DNA of 64,000 nucleotides. Origin: Chamaecrista fasciculata. Taxonomy: Eukaryota; Streptophyta; Magnoliopsida; Fabales; Fabaceae. Under the pieces are notes generated by a model. The model saw only the letters and a list, made by a program, of their open reading frames with translations, was not told the DNA's origin and did no database searches. The first letter of the stretch is position 1. The number at the start of each line of letters is the position of its first letter. Where the stretch lies: NCBI GenBank assembly GCA_003254925.1, contig QANZ01012358.1, positions 32,855 to 96,854 of the forward strand. The letters are read 5' to 3'. The translations under genes and the position numbers were made by a program. This document shows positions 21,885 through 32,430 of the stretch, piece after piece.

Positions 21885-23281
21885 TTACATCTTTGACCCA
21901 CCAATAATGCCACTAAAAATCAAGTTCACCCCAATGCTAACCCCCAAAGCCACCACCACTAGACCTCCCACCGAGCCACCGAGCCTGGTCGAACCACCCG
22001 GTGTTGGAGCCGGAGCCGGACCATCGCTCGGCGCAGGTGAGATAATGGTTGGGCTTGGACTCGGACTCTGGGCTTTAGGGGACAATGCCGGTGTAGCAGG
22101 TGGAGTGGGCTGGGCCGGAGAAGGAGTCGCCGGCTTGCCTCTCACGGCCATGACGACGACGGTGAGCTTTTGACCGTTGACACAATTGTCATGGTTTCCA
22201 GTGATGAAATAAAAGGGACCTGACTTGTCTAAAATGAAGCATGAATCGCCATCTTCCTTGTGTTGCATGGGACTCGTTGTGTTGCAAGAGTCATAGTCAT
22301 TTTTATTCACTAACATAACGGAATCAGAACCTTTCTTGTACTTGAAACCTACATATTAATCAAGCAAAATGATAAAAATAATTAATAAGGTAGAGAAATT
22401 AATTAATGAATTAAGGAGTATTAATTAATTAGTTACAGGTCATCAAAAGGTGTAAAATCTTGTTGGATTTTAGTTTTTTTGTTTAAAAATTTTAAGATTA
22501 TAAAGAGAGATAAATTACAATATCTTTTATATCATCAAATAAAATATTACAGTAATTAAGTGTATCAACATTTTGATAAATATTTATAGTGACAGAAAAA
22601 AAATAATTTAAAATATTGATATATTCTTTAAAATAAAAATTTTAAGTTAAATAAAAAATTTAAAATCCTTTCCTCTAAAAGCTGAANAAAAAAACTAAAT
22701 CTAATGTCTTAGATCTTATGTACTACAACATTTGAACTCTAATATAATTATTGGCAAAAAAATTGTTTTAATTGTTTTTTTTGTAACATAAAAAAAATAG
22801 TTTTTTTTTTGACAAAAAGTTATGATTCAACAGCCTTGTAGAAAGCTCAAATCCCGTCTCTAAAAGATCCCAACAGTATACTAATTATATACCAATAAAA
22901 TGTTTACAAAAAATTAGTATATTGTTTTAATCTTTTAAGGACATAATTATATATTTCATTCTTTAGTATTTGAGAAGTCAGCTCAGTGATCTTTCAGAGA
23001 CCAAATTATTAATATATTCTATAATTATTTAAGGGGGAAAATTAAACTAAGTGTTAACTATTATTGGACTTACAGATAGTGTCGTTGACATGGAACCTGT
23101 TTCTTTGTGCCCAGTGTTGATAATCTTCCGAAGGTTTCGTCACCCACCCTTGTTGGCCTCCAACGTTAAACTTGTTTGCTTCAGAAAACGATAATGTCGA
23201 TATGCTAATCACAACACATATCGGTAGTATCAAACCCAGAAATCTTGAGCTAAATTCTTCAAACCCCATTATTCTTTTCAC
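21885..23281 (-). CDS. Early nodulin-like phytocyanin (ENODL), two exons
   Basis: Exon 1 is 23281-23074 and exon 2 is 22348-21885, joined across a GT..AG intron (one N at 22687). The product is 223 residues. Residues 1-35 are a signal peptide ending SEA, followed by a plastocyanin-like domain (36-138) with NKFNVGG..GW, a RF.VNDTI strand and the Cys91/Cys125 pair. 141-190 is a Pro/Ser/Ala-rich arabinogalactan-like stretch, and the hydrophobic tail (about 196-217) fits a GPI-anchor signal. The usual GHC copper motif reads HDNC, so copper binding is unlikely, as in other ENODLs. The expected place is the outer face of the plasma membrane. A second Met at codon 5 could also start it. The family is clear; the member is not. 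Confidence 0.9.
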
Positions 23282-23358
23282 TCACACACAGAAAAATAAT
23301 GTTTAAGTGCTGAGAAGAGAGAAAGATATAATGATATAGAAATAGTATTGTGTGTGTG

Positions 23359-23369
23359 TATATATATAG
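23359..23369 (-). promoter_or_regulatory. TATA box of the ENODL gene
   Basis: Reading on the minus strand, ctatatatata lies about 80 bases before the start codon at 23281, next to a short (TG/CA)n run. The spacing suits a TATA box with a ~50-base leader. Confidence 0.55.
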
Positions 23370-23381
23370 TGGTGAGACAAT

Positions 23382-24377
23382 GTTACCGTTGGACTATAGA
23401 GGCATGAATATTGCTGGGGTGGGAAGAAAATGGTGAAACTCTTATTAGTGAGCGTTTTAATTTGTTTCACAGCACAGTTTTGCTTACACGTGGCGACATG
23501 CAAGCGACCCAACGGTAATAATACTCTTAATTGTGTTCTAATATATATTCCTTTTTTTTTGTTTGCATTTATTGTTGAGGTGTAAATTGTTCAATTACCA
23601 TTTTGTTGAAATTGGATCCTCTAGAGTTGGTTGTCTGTGTATTTCACCGTAATTGGGAGATTTTGGACCGCTTGATTTATCTGTTTTTGTGATTTTTGAC
23701 ACATGGCGAATTCTTTAATAAACGCACCGTTTTATTAAAAATGAAACGCTACGCTCCAATTTTGTTCCAGAGAATGCAGAGGCTCGCTGATTATCGCTGA
23801 TTATAGAGGATCGGAGTCCCACTTTGTTAGTTAAAAAGGCAAATGTTAAATTAAAGGGCAAAAATATTATTTTGTTTTCAAATTTCACACCATCTGTCAA
23901 TTCCGTTTTCATTCTTTATTTGCAGCCAATTTTGCCGTCCTCAATGTTTCACATTTTCATCAATTTTATCTTCTGCTCTTATTTTTGCCAAATATTGACG
24001 ACAAATTCTAGTGACTGATGATATGTAATATAAATTTGACATTGAAAGAAACTCAAATCCTAATTTAAATTGAAAATATATGATAAAGTCTATCGTTAAT
24101 TTATTGAAAGAAGTTGGTCTACGGACAAAATTAAGTAATTAACCAAAATATGAAACATTAGAAACGAAATTGTGCGCAAAAAAAAAATAAATGGGGGTAA
24201 AATTGATAGTTGGTATTAAACTTAGGGACTAAAATACTATTTTTGCAAAATTAAATTGACACAAATTATGGTTTAATTAATTCTCATCAATCGAGTGATC
24301 GTTTAATGTTAATTTGCGTCAATTTAAAAATTTCTTTTTCAACTAACACAATGGTGAAAGATGGATATGGTAATGGT
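23382..24377. other. Upstream DNA of the ENODL gene, worn repeats
   Basis: No gene. 23830-24250 resembles worn foldback arms: 'gacaaaattaa..accaaaatatgaaacatta' also occurs near 8170-8210. Ends cannot be drawn. Confidence 0.45.
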
Positions 24378-24387
24378 ATAAAAGATT

Positions 24388-25924
24388 TAGAAAACTAGCA
24401 ATCCGGTCCCTGAATTTTGGACGCTCTGACTGATAGGTCCCTGAATTTTGCAAAGTGTACAAGCCGGTCCCCGAATTTTCAAAACGCCATACTAGCTAAT
24501 AGGTCTCTCTGTCATATTGTCGATACAAAAAAGCTGACGTGTACATAACGGACGATGATGTGTCCTGTTATGTCCACGTCAACACCCATTATCTTCAAAA
24601 AAAAAATGTCACGTCAATAAAAAAGTGACACATCAGCATTTCGTCATTGCACTTATAGGTCCCTGACCCATTTTTATTCCATTATTCTCCATTCCCCCTC
24701 TTTTTCATCATCTTCATTCATTTTAGTCCCAAATCCTCAAAATAAAATTGTAAAGTGTCCCAAAACTTTTTCAAACATTCATTTTGCCATCACGAACGAC
24801 CTTCGCTGGAAAGTGAAGGAAATGATGATGGATTTTCAGGGGCTGAGATAGAGGATGAAGGTGAACTATTGGCGGCGACAATGTCAAGCTTCGCAAGAGG
24901 ATGAAGGTTCACATGTCAAGCGGCGGCGATGAAGGTTATGCGAAGGAAAGAGATGGAGGGTTGGGCTTGAAGGTTTTTAGTAGTTCTTTTTTTTTTCTTT
25001 TGTTAATTTTTTGGTGAAGGTTTAAAGGAGAGCGAGAAAGTTTGATGATGTGTTTGGAATACTTTAGGGTTTAAGGTTTCTTAGAATTTTTAGGATTTAT
25101 TTTTAATTTTTGGATGAAGGTTTAGAGGGAGAGAAAAATTATGATGATGTGTGAAAAATTGTGATGTGTAATTTTTTTTTTAAATTTTTGGTGATGTGTA
25201 ATTTTTTAGGGTTTGGAGTTTAGGGTTTAGGGTCTTTAATATTTTTAAGGACTAAATTGGAATGTTTGGAAGAGTTTTGGGACACTTTACAATTTTATTT
25301 TGAGAATTTGAGACTAAAATGAATTAAGATGATGAAAAAGAGGGGGAAATGAGAATAATGGGATAAGAATGGGTCAGGGACCTAATTGTACAACTCAGAC
25401 TTTTTTTTAAAGCTTTTATGGTTTAGGGTTTAGGGTTTGGGGTTTAGGATCTAGGGTTTAGGGTTTTTAATATTTTTAAGGACTAATTGGAATATTTAGA
25501 AGAGTTTTAGGATACTTACAATTTTATTTTGAGGATTTGGGACTAAAATGATTTAAGATGATAAAAAAGAGGGGGAATTGAGAATAAGGGAATAAAAATG
25601 GGTCAGGGACCTATTAGTGCAATTGCGAAATGTTGATATGTCGCTTTTTTAATGACGTGTCAGCTTTTTTTTTTTTTTTTTTTNTTTTTTTTTTTTTTTG
25701 AAGATGACGAGTGCTGACATGGACATAACGAGACACATCAGCACATAATGGGACACATCAACGTCCGTTATCTACACGTCAACTTTTTTGTAACGACAAT
25801 ATGACGGAGGGACCTATTAGTATGACATTTTGAAAATTCGGGGATCAGCTTGTACACTTCGCAAAATTCAGGGACCTATTAGTCAGAGCGTCCAAAATTT
25901 AGGGACCGGATTGCTAGTTTTCTC
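24388..25924. mobile_element. Mutator-like foldback element with 10-bp target duplication
   Basis: Arms begin tagaaaactagcaatccgg and end in its inverse. ataaaagatt stands on both sides (24378-24387 and 25925-25934). The left arm continues to about 24780. The right side holds two tandem copies of the inner block 'ggacactttacaattttattttgag' (around 25277 and 25510). The loop (24790-24970) is GC-richer with GGCGGCGA runs and may be captured. 'ttagggtttagggttt' degenerate telomere-like runs lie at 25203-25235 and 25420-25470. One N at 25684 sits in a poly-T. Confidence 0.8.
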
Positions 25925-25956
25925 ATAAAAGATTATTCTGATTTGAAGTTTATTAA

Positions 25957-26747
25957 GGTAAAAGTAATGTTGGTATCCCCAACGTGTGAGGTCATTTTCA
26001 GTTATATCCCAAACGTTTCACATTTAAGTCAATTATATCCCAACCCTATAACTAATTACAGAATAGTCCAAAATGTTTGTCATCTTTAACAAACAGGTCC
26101 TTAGAAGCCATTAACAACCCTCTTTCTTTTACCCTAATATATTACCACCACACTTCATCGTCGTCGTCCACTCTGTCCTCGTTTTTGTCGACATGGTCCT
26201 TCTCGTCGTCGTCCTCCAGCTTCCCTGTCTCCCCTAAATTACGTTGTTCTCATCCCTTTTTCTTCCCTTACAATCGCTTCTCTCACCCATTTTCTTTATT
26301 TTTCCTCTCACTCCAAAGGGGTTTTGAAGTTACTTTACTTCTCAATTTGAACAACCACGAAGGCACCGCCCTCGAAGATTGTGTGTTAATGCCAGGAGCT
26401 AGAGCTATTGGTATTTCAACTCAATTTCTCTATATTATTTAAGGCTCACCGGTGAGTTTGTGTGGTTGTCGGAACTGTGAAAAACAGAAGGGGAAATTTT
26501 TTTCAGGTTTCTCAATTGCAGGGACCAGTTTGTTAAAGATGACAAACATTCTGGATTGTTCTATAATTAGTTAGGGACTCATGTAAAAAAAATCACGAGA
26601 GAATGGAGGATTTCTAAATAATGGAAACTTAAGGGCCTTAAAACAAAAAAAAATATAGGATTAGGGTACAATTGACTCAAATGTGAAATGTTTGGGATAT
26701 AACTGAAAATGACCCTCTACGTTGGGAGTATCAATAATACTTTTGCC
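25957..26747. mobile_element. Mutator-like element with captured Ser-rich frame
   Basis: A 791-bp element with inverted ends ggtaaaagtaatgttggta and ..tacttttgcc. Flanks are gtttattaa and ttttattaa (25948-25956 and 26748-26756), 9 bp with one change. The loop holds a plus-strand frame, 26077-26442, Ser/Phe-rich and ending in NHEGTALEDCVLMPGARAIG, which I do not recognise. The frame begins inside the arm, so it is at best a fused fragment. It sits 32 bases from the previous element. Confidence 0.75.
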
Positions 26748-26756
26748 TTTTATTAA

Positions 26757-27498
26757 AAGAGATATATATTTATATTTAATATTTAATAATTTAATAAATT
26801 ATTCTAAAAGAATAATTGTTAAAACACGGAAGCTAAATTTTTTTCATTGTTTAATTGCATTTTTATAATTAAAAGTTTAAAACTTTAGATTCAAGTTTCT
26901 TTTGGTATTTGGTTTAAGTAATGGGTATTCCCTGTCTATCTGTGTAACGGTTTAAACGAACACTAATCTCATTCGGGGCTCAGAGATAAAATGGCCAGAC
27001 CCCTCCCAATAATATCAACTCCAGGGATCGAAGTTTCTTTTGGTATTTGTATATAATTTTAGTAATTCATATTGGTTTTTCAAATATTATTTTGGTAAAG
27101 TAAACCAACGGCGCCCAAAGAAAATTGCTTTTTTATTTTCTATGTAAAGATATAAAACTACCAAGGCAAAAAAGCTAATGAAAGATGAAACGCTCTCAAT
27201 CTCCAATATTTTTCCTCCATTTGCCTTGACGTTTCAACTAATTGTTATATGCTTTTATTAATCAAACTTTTGATCTGTACTTTGATAGATATGTGTGTGA
27301 CCGTGTGAGATTGAGTGTGAGTTGTGTATCTCATTATAATTAAAGAGTCTTTTCCAATTTTCCCAATAAGGAGTAGCATAGTCAAACGTATCTTGTTACC
27401 CTAGTAGGATATTGATGCTTACCTATTCATGCTTACCTTGACTTAATCTTTTTATTACAGAAAAAAAAAAGTGTCTTTCAATAAAAATAATTACACTT
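26757..27498. other. AT-rich intergenic DNA
   Basis: No gene seen. A patch at 26930-27040 ('ctcattcggggctcagag..ccagggatcgaag') is less AT-rich and may be a worn short element. Confidence 0.4.
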
Positions 27499-27507
27499 AT
27501 AAAATTT

Positions 27508-27926
27508 CGAGTAAATTACACAAATGATTCTTGTGGTTTGGCCTATTTAAAAAAAAGGTCCATGTAGTTTAAAAAGTAGTAAATAAGGGGCTGAGGTTTG
27601 GTCCATTAACAAAAGAGATCCCAAAGGTTTTTTCTGTCTAAAGTTAACAGTGCCCTCCCATGTGCCTTGTACGTGACCCCTATTCTGTGGTAAATTACAC
27701 AGAGGGTAAATTTCATAGAGTCCTTGTGGTTTGGTCTATTTAGAGAAAGGATCCTTGTGGTTTAAAAAATAGCAAATATGAGAGCACTGTTAATTTTAGA
27801 AGAAAAAACCTATGAGACCTATTTTGTTAACGAAACAAATCTCAGTCCTTTATTTGCCACTTTTTAAACCACAGAAACTCTTATTTTAAATAGGCAAAAT
27901 CACAAGGACTCTCTCTATAATTTACC
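27508..27926. mobile_element. Mutator-like inverted-repeat element (419 bp)
   Basis: Ends read cgagtaaattacacaaatg and the inverse ..tataatttacc, with 'cttgtggtttggcctattta' blocks in both arms and a second internal left-arm copy at 27692-27785. ataaaattt flanks both sides (27499-27507 and 27927-27935), an exact 9-bp duplication. No coding capacity. Confidence 0.8.
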
Positions 27927-27935
27927 ATAAAATTT

Positions 27936-29156
27936 TAAATGTAAAACTTCACTTGAACAATACTAAATTACTAAATATTACGTTGATAAAAGATTCTTTG
28001 ATTTATTGGTATCATAAAAGAGAAAATTTAATTCAATAAATTGTTATACCAAAGAAATGAATTGTGAGGGAGAGAGTTAGTCAATAAAATAAGAGTAAAC
28101 ATACAATCCAGTTCCTAAAAGATACGCTCGTTGACACTTTAGTCAATGAAAGAAGGAAAAGGCAATTTTAGTCCTTGAAAGATGGAAAAGACAATATAGT
28201 CTTTATGTATCTAACAATTAGTGAGACCAAACGAAAAAGCTGACATGTCTTGTTAAGTATATATGTGGCACGTTTTGTTCATAAATGGAGGACCAGCAGG
28301 CCATGAGTAAGCCAAGTAAGGAAACGACGTGTTGCAGGCTGTTCATTATTCTCTTCCACTCTTTCTCGTCTGTTCCATGCATTAAGATTAGGATTTTGAT
28401 CTAGGTTAATGCCAATATTTTGTTCCAGGAATTGGATCCCCTGTAGTTTTTTATAGTAAATTTATGCCTATGTATAGTTCGTCTAATCACCACCATTCGT
28501 TTAATCTATCGTCTAAGATTGTGTTATGTTGCCTATACCACCCATAGTGAAATTGTGCGTTTGATAAGATAATTCTAATTCCTCTGGTTTTGTTCTGATG
28601 CATCGTTTGGGAGGACTAATTTAGAACTCCCATTATATGTAGTTTAATTAGAAAGCTTCAGTTTCTTATGTCATCATATTTCCCTCCATTCTTCTTTTCT
28701 TTCTTCCCTCCATTTTTCTTCTCTTCCCACATACTCTCTAACCTAATATAGAAAGTATGATGTCATTTAGTTTAATACAAATTTTATCCTTTTAGTTGAT
28801 TGTCTACTTGTAATCTAAATTTCAAAAATATCAAAATAGTTATTAGATAATTTTAGAGGTTGTTAATATCTACAACAGAGTTGTAGTTAAAGAGTTAATC
28901 ATTTAATGAGATATATTGATATGACAATACTGTAACACCAAACTTTGTAGATAAAAATTCCTAATTTAAGACACTATTATCATTTAACACGTTTGAAAAG
29001 ACCCAATGTTATTTTTTAAGATTGATCTATATAGTTTGTTGAAACTTTTCCCAATCGACAAAATTCATCATCAGAAAATTGTGAATCCTATATAATTGAT
29101 GCATGGTACTAATTGAAATGCAGAGAAAGCAAAAAGGTTTTAATAGGAAAGAAATA
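27936..29156. other. Upstream region of the sugar transporter
   Basis: No gene. 28095-28210 is a single worn arm of an 'agtccttgaaag' element. The rest is AT-rich and probably includes the transporter's promoter. Confidence 0.45.
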
Positions 29157-29165
29157 ATATATAAA
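29157..29165 (+). promoter_or_regulatory. Possible TATA box of the STP gene
   Basis: tatataaac lies about 40 bases before the ATG at 29202. The leader would be very short, so this is a candidate only. Confidence 0.4.
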
Positions 29166-29201
29166 CTTTAACGTACGCCAAGTGATATTCTTATTCAAAA
29201 G

Positions 29202-30927
29202 ATGGCAGGAGGAGCTTTTATTGATCAAAGTAAAGCTAGACGTTATGAAGGGAAAGTCACAGTTTTTGTGTTGGTCACTTGCTTCGTAGCTGCCATGGGA
29301 GGCCTTCTCTTTGGTTATGATTTAGGGATTACAGGAGGTGTAACGTCGATGGACCCATTCTTAGTCAAGTTCTTCCCCACCGTGTATAAACAAATGAAGG
29401 ACAGACTTAACCATGAAAACACATATTGTAAATTTGATAACGAACTCCTTACATTATTCACCTCTTCCTTATACCTTGCAGCATTGGTAGCTTCATTCTT
29501 TGCTTCTATTACCACAAAAATATCAGGTCGTAAACCGTCAATGTTTCTAGGTGGATTATTCTTCCTTGTGGGTGCATTGTTGAATGGCTTTGCAGTGAAC
29601 ATTGGCATGCTCATTATTGGTCGTATATTGCTTGGTTTTGGTGTGGGATATTGTAATCAAGTAAGTAAACATTATTGTTCTCATTTTTCAAGTGCTTCTT
29701 GTATGGTGTTTCATAGCTTGATATGTCTTCTTTCCTATCTTGACAGTCTGTTCCCGTATACTTATCTGAAATGGCTCCAACAAATATTAGAGGAGCACTC
29801 AACATGGGATTCCAAATGATGATAACAATTGGCATTTTGATTGCAAACCTTATTAATTATTGGACTGCAAAGCATCAAAATGGATGGAGGGTTTCTTTAG
29901 GTCTAGGAGCAGTTCCTGCATTATTATTGTGTTTCGGATCTCTTTTCTTGGGTGAGACACCAAACTCCATGATTGAAAGAGGGCATCATGATCAAGCCAA
30001 GAAAATGTTACAAAAGATTCGTGGCACCCAAAATGTTGATGAAGAACTCCAAGATCTCATTAATGCTAGTGAAGTAGCTAAGCAAGTGGCACACCCATGG
30101 AAAAATATATCTCAATCTAACTATAGGCCTCAACTTACTTTCTGCTCTTTGATTCCATTTTTCCAACAACTTACGGGGATCAACGTCATTATGTTTTATG
30201 CACCTGTCCTTTTCAAAACTCTTGGCTTTGGTGATGATGCTGCTCTCATGTCTGCAGTTATTAGTGGTGGTGTCAATGTCTTGGCCACATTGGTTTCGAT
30301 ATTCTCTGTGGACAAGTTTGGGAGAAGGATTTTGTTCCTTGAAGGTGGAATTCAAATGCTTATTTGCCAGGTATTATATAAATGATATTTTAGTGTTAAA
30401 TATCTAATGTCTCACATTAAATATTTCTTAGAATTACTAGTTATTAATGCAATACTATTATTTGGTTTTAGATTTTGGTGGGAGTCATGATAGCTTTGAA
30501 ATTTGGAGTCAATGGTGAAGGTTCATTTAGCAAAGGAGAAGCCAACTTCCTTTTGTTCTTAATCTGCGCTTATGTTGCTGCATTCGCTTGGTCTTGGGGA
30601 CCCTTAGGTTGGTTGGTGCCTAGTGAGATATGCCCTCTCGAAGTTAGATCTGCAGGACAAGCTGTCAATGTTGCTGTCAACATGTTATTCACCTTTGTCA
30701 TTGCACAACTCTTTCTTGCAATGCTTTGTCACTTGAAGTTTGGCCTCTTCTTCTTTTTTGGCGTGTTTGTATTTATAATGACCATTTTCATTGCACTATT
30801 CCTCCCAGAGACAAAGAACATCCCTATTGAAGAGATGAACGGAGTGTGGAAGTCACATTGGTTCTGGCGAAAGTATGTCTCTGATGATGATGGTAACAAT
30901 AACTATGATCACAAGTCTAATCCTTGA
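29202..30927 (+). CDS. Sugar transport protein (STP, H+/hexose symporter), three exons
   Basis: Exons 29202-29660, 29747-30370 and 30472-30927 join in frame across two GT..AG introns to give 512 residues, the usual STP length. It is a major-facilitator protein with about 12 membrane helices that brings hexoses into the cell with protons across the plasma membrane. Family marks are GYDLGITGG with Asp40 (the proton-site Asp), [14 protein letters not shown] (~140-153), PVYLSEMAP (~156-164), QQLTGIN (293-299) and LPETK (472-476). Cys76 and Cys447 fit the lid-domain disulphide known from STP10. No break or missing key residue was seen. The exact member cannot be told; sugar specificity is from the family. 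Confidence 0.93.
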
Positions 30928-31529
30928 GGTTGGTGAATAAAGAAAGAGTTCAAAGTGTAATTGAAAATGTATATAAAGTGAACAAATTGTAAAAAAACAA
31001 AAGTGGGAACAACATTATTATGAAAAGGGAAGAGAGAGAAGAGGATGAATGGCCGAGTTTGAATGCAGAGAGGATGAGGACAATGAAAAGGGTATCGTGT
31101 GTACTGTGCATCTTGTTTTTTATATTCAAAGCGCATAACTTCACTAACGGGTATAGGCGATATGGCACATTTTGATATGATGGATTAAATGAATCGCTAG
31201 GATTAAATGAACTACATGGAGAAATGCACAGTAAAGAACTCCAGGAGATCCAAATTTTTTGTTCCATGTTAAGATCAGTCCCTAAATCAATTCTTTCTAT
31301 CAAAATCTTTTGTCTCTTTTCCTTCCTTCGTCTTCTTAGGATGTATTCAATTTCAAGGTCCAAAGAAACTAAAGAGTTAGATGACTCTCTATGCATGCAC
31401 TAGAAGAAAAAAAATGAATGCAAATAATGATCATAAAATATTTACAAATTAAAAGAAATAAATATTTACAATAATTAGAAAAATCGATTCAAAATAATCT
31501 AGCACAATAAATCGTTAAACTTTCAAAAA
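30928..31529. other. 3' region of the STP gene and spacer
   Basis: No further gene. A purine-rich stretch at 31021-31075 is probably 3' UTR. Reverse-strand frames here have no coding character. Confidence 0.45.
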
Positions 31530-32430
31530 AGCCCCGGATAACAACGCCAAAATTTGACCAACTCATCACAAGGCTATCAAATTAATTAACTAAAGTTATA
31601 GTGTTATATAGTATAGTAGTATAACCTATGGTATCACTTATGAGACTCTTTACAAGATTAACAATCAATTGTGTAAATTATATTAAAATCGATATAGAAA
31701 CGATAAATAAAATTATGGATGGGAGTGACTATGGAGTAATAAGAACGAGAAAATAAATTTGTAGAAAAAGATAAAAGAATTAATTAGATGGAATTAAATA
31801 TTTAGCTCAATAACCTCATAATAAGTAAATGATGACAAAAGAATAAATGATGGACAACTCAAAACATTATCCAATAATTATAATAGATAGTTTCAAACAA
31901 AATACCAAATAATTATAATTAAAGGAAATAAATAACATTAAAATACAATCCTTCAAACTTATATAAGCAAATTACAAATAAGAAAATAATTAATCAAACA
32001 AGATAATTAAATTCTTAAATACAACTTCTGGCAAAAAAAAAAATTCTTAAATACAATTATTGAAAAAGATAATACAACTTCCCTCATAAAAGCTTCTAAG
32101 GTCACGCCACTAACAAATCCTCCTTTAGAATAAGTAATTGAGCTACTTATAGGAGAAATATTATCTCAAATAGAATAAATTAATCCCATGAGAGCCTAGC
32201 CTAATACACAAAAATACTAATATATGTTGAAATTAAAATATGGGAGAGAAATGAAGGAATGTCAATGCACAAGCTAAAGCCTACAGGATTTGTGCCACAA
32301 GCAGTGTTTTTGTGGGGCACGAGTGGTGTTATACTGTTATTGCGCCATGATCTCATATTTTTGCTTTTGACCCCGGGTTTTCTTTTTGTTTTCATTTTGG
32401 TCCTTCTATTGTGATATATACTCAAAACCT
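31530..32430 (-). mobile_element. Worn LTR-retroelement remnant, minus strand
   Basis: Near 31530-31555 the minus strand reads ttggcgttgttatccgggg, a decayed version of the tRNA-Asp type primer-binding site seen at 265. To its right the minus-strand LTR end would lie ('..gttggtcaaat'). The remainder is A/T-rich with no frame. Boundaries are uncertain. Confidence 0.35.

Noticed and set aside
26930-27040. tRNA-derived SINE suspected from a 'cttcgatccctgg' box on the minus strand
   Set aside because: No matching A box at the right distance, no poly-A or T-rich tail and no target duplication seen.
31021-31396. 148-codon minus-strand frame behind the sugar transporter
   Set aside because: Falls in probable 3' UTR, biased composition, no motif; a chance frame.
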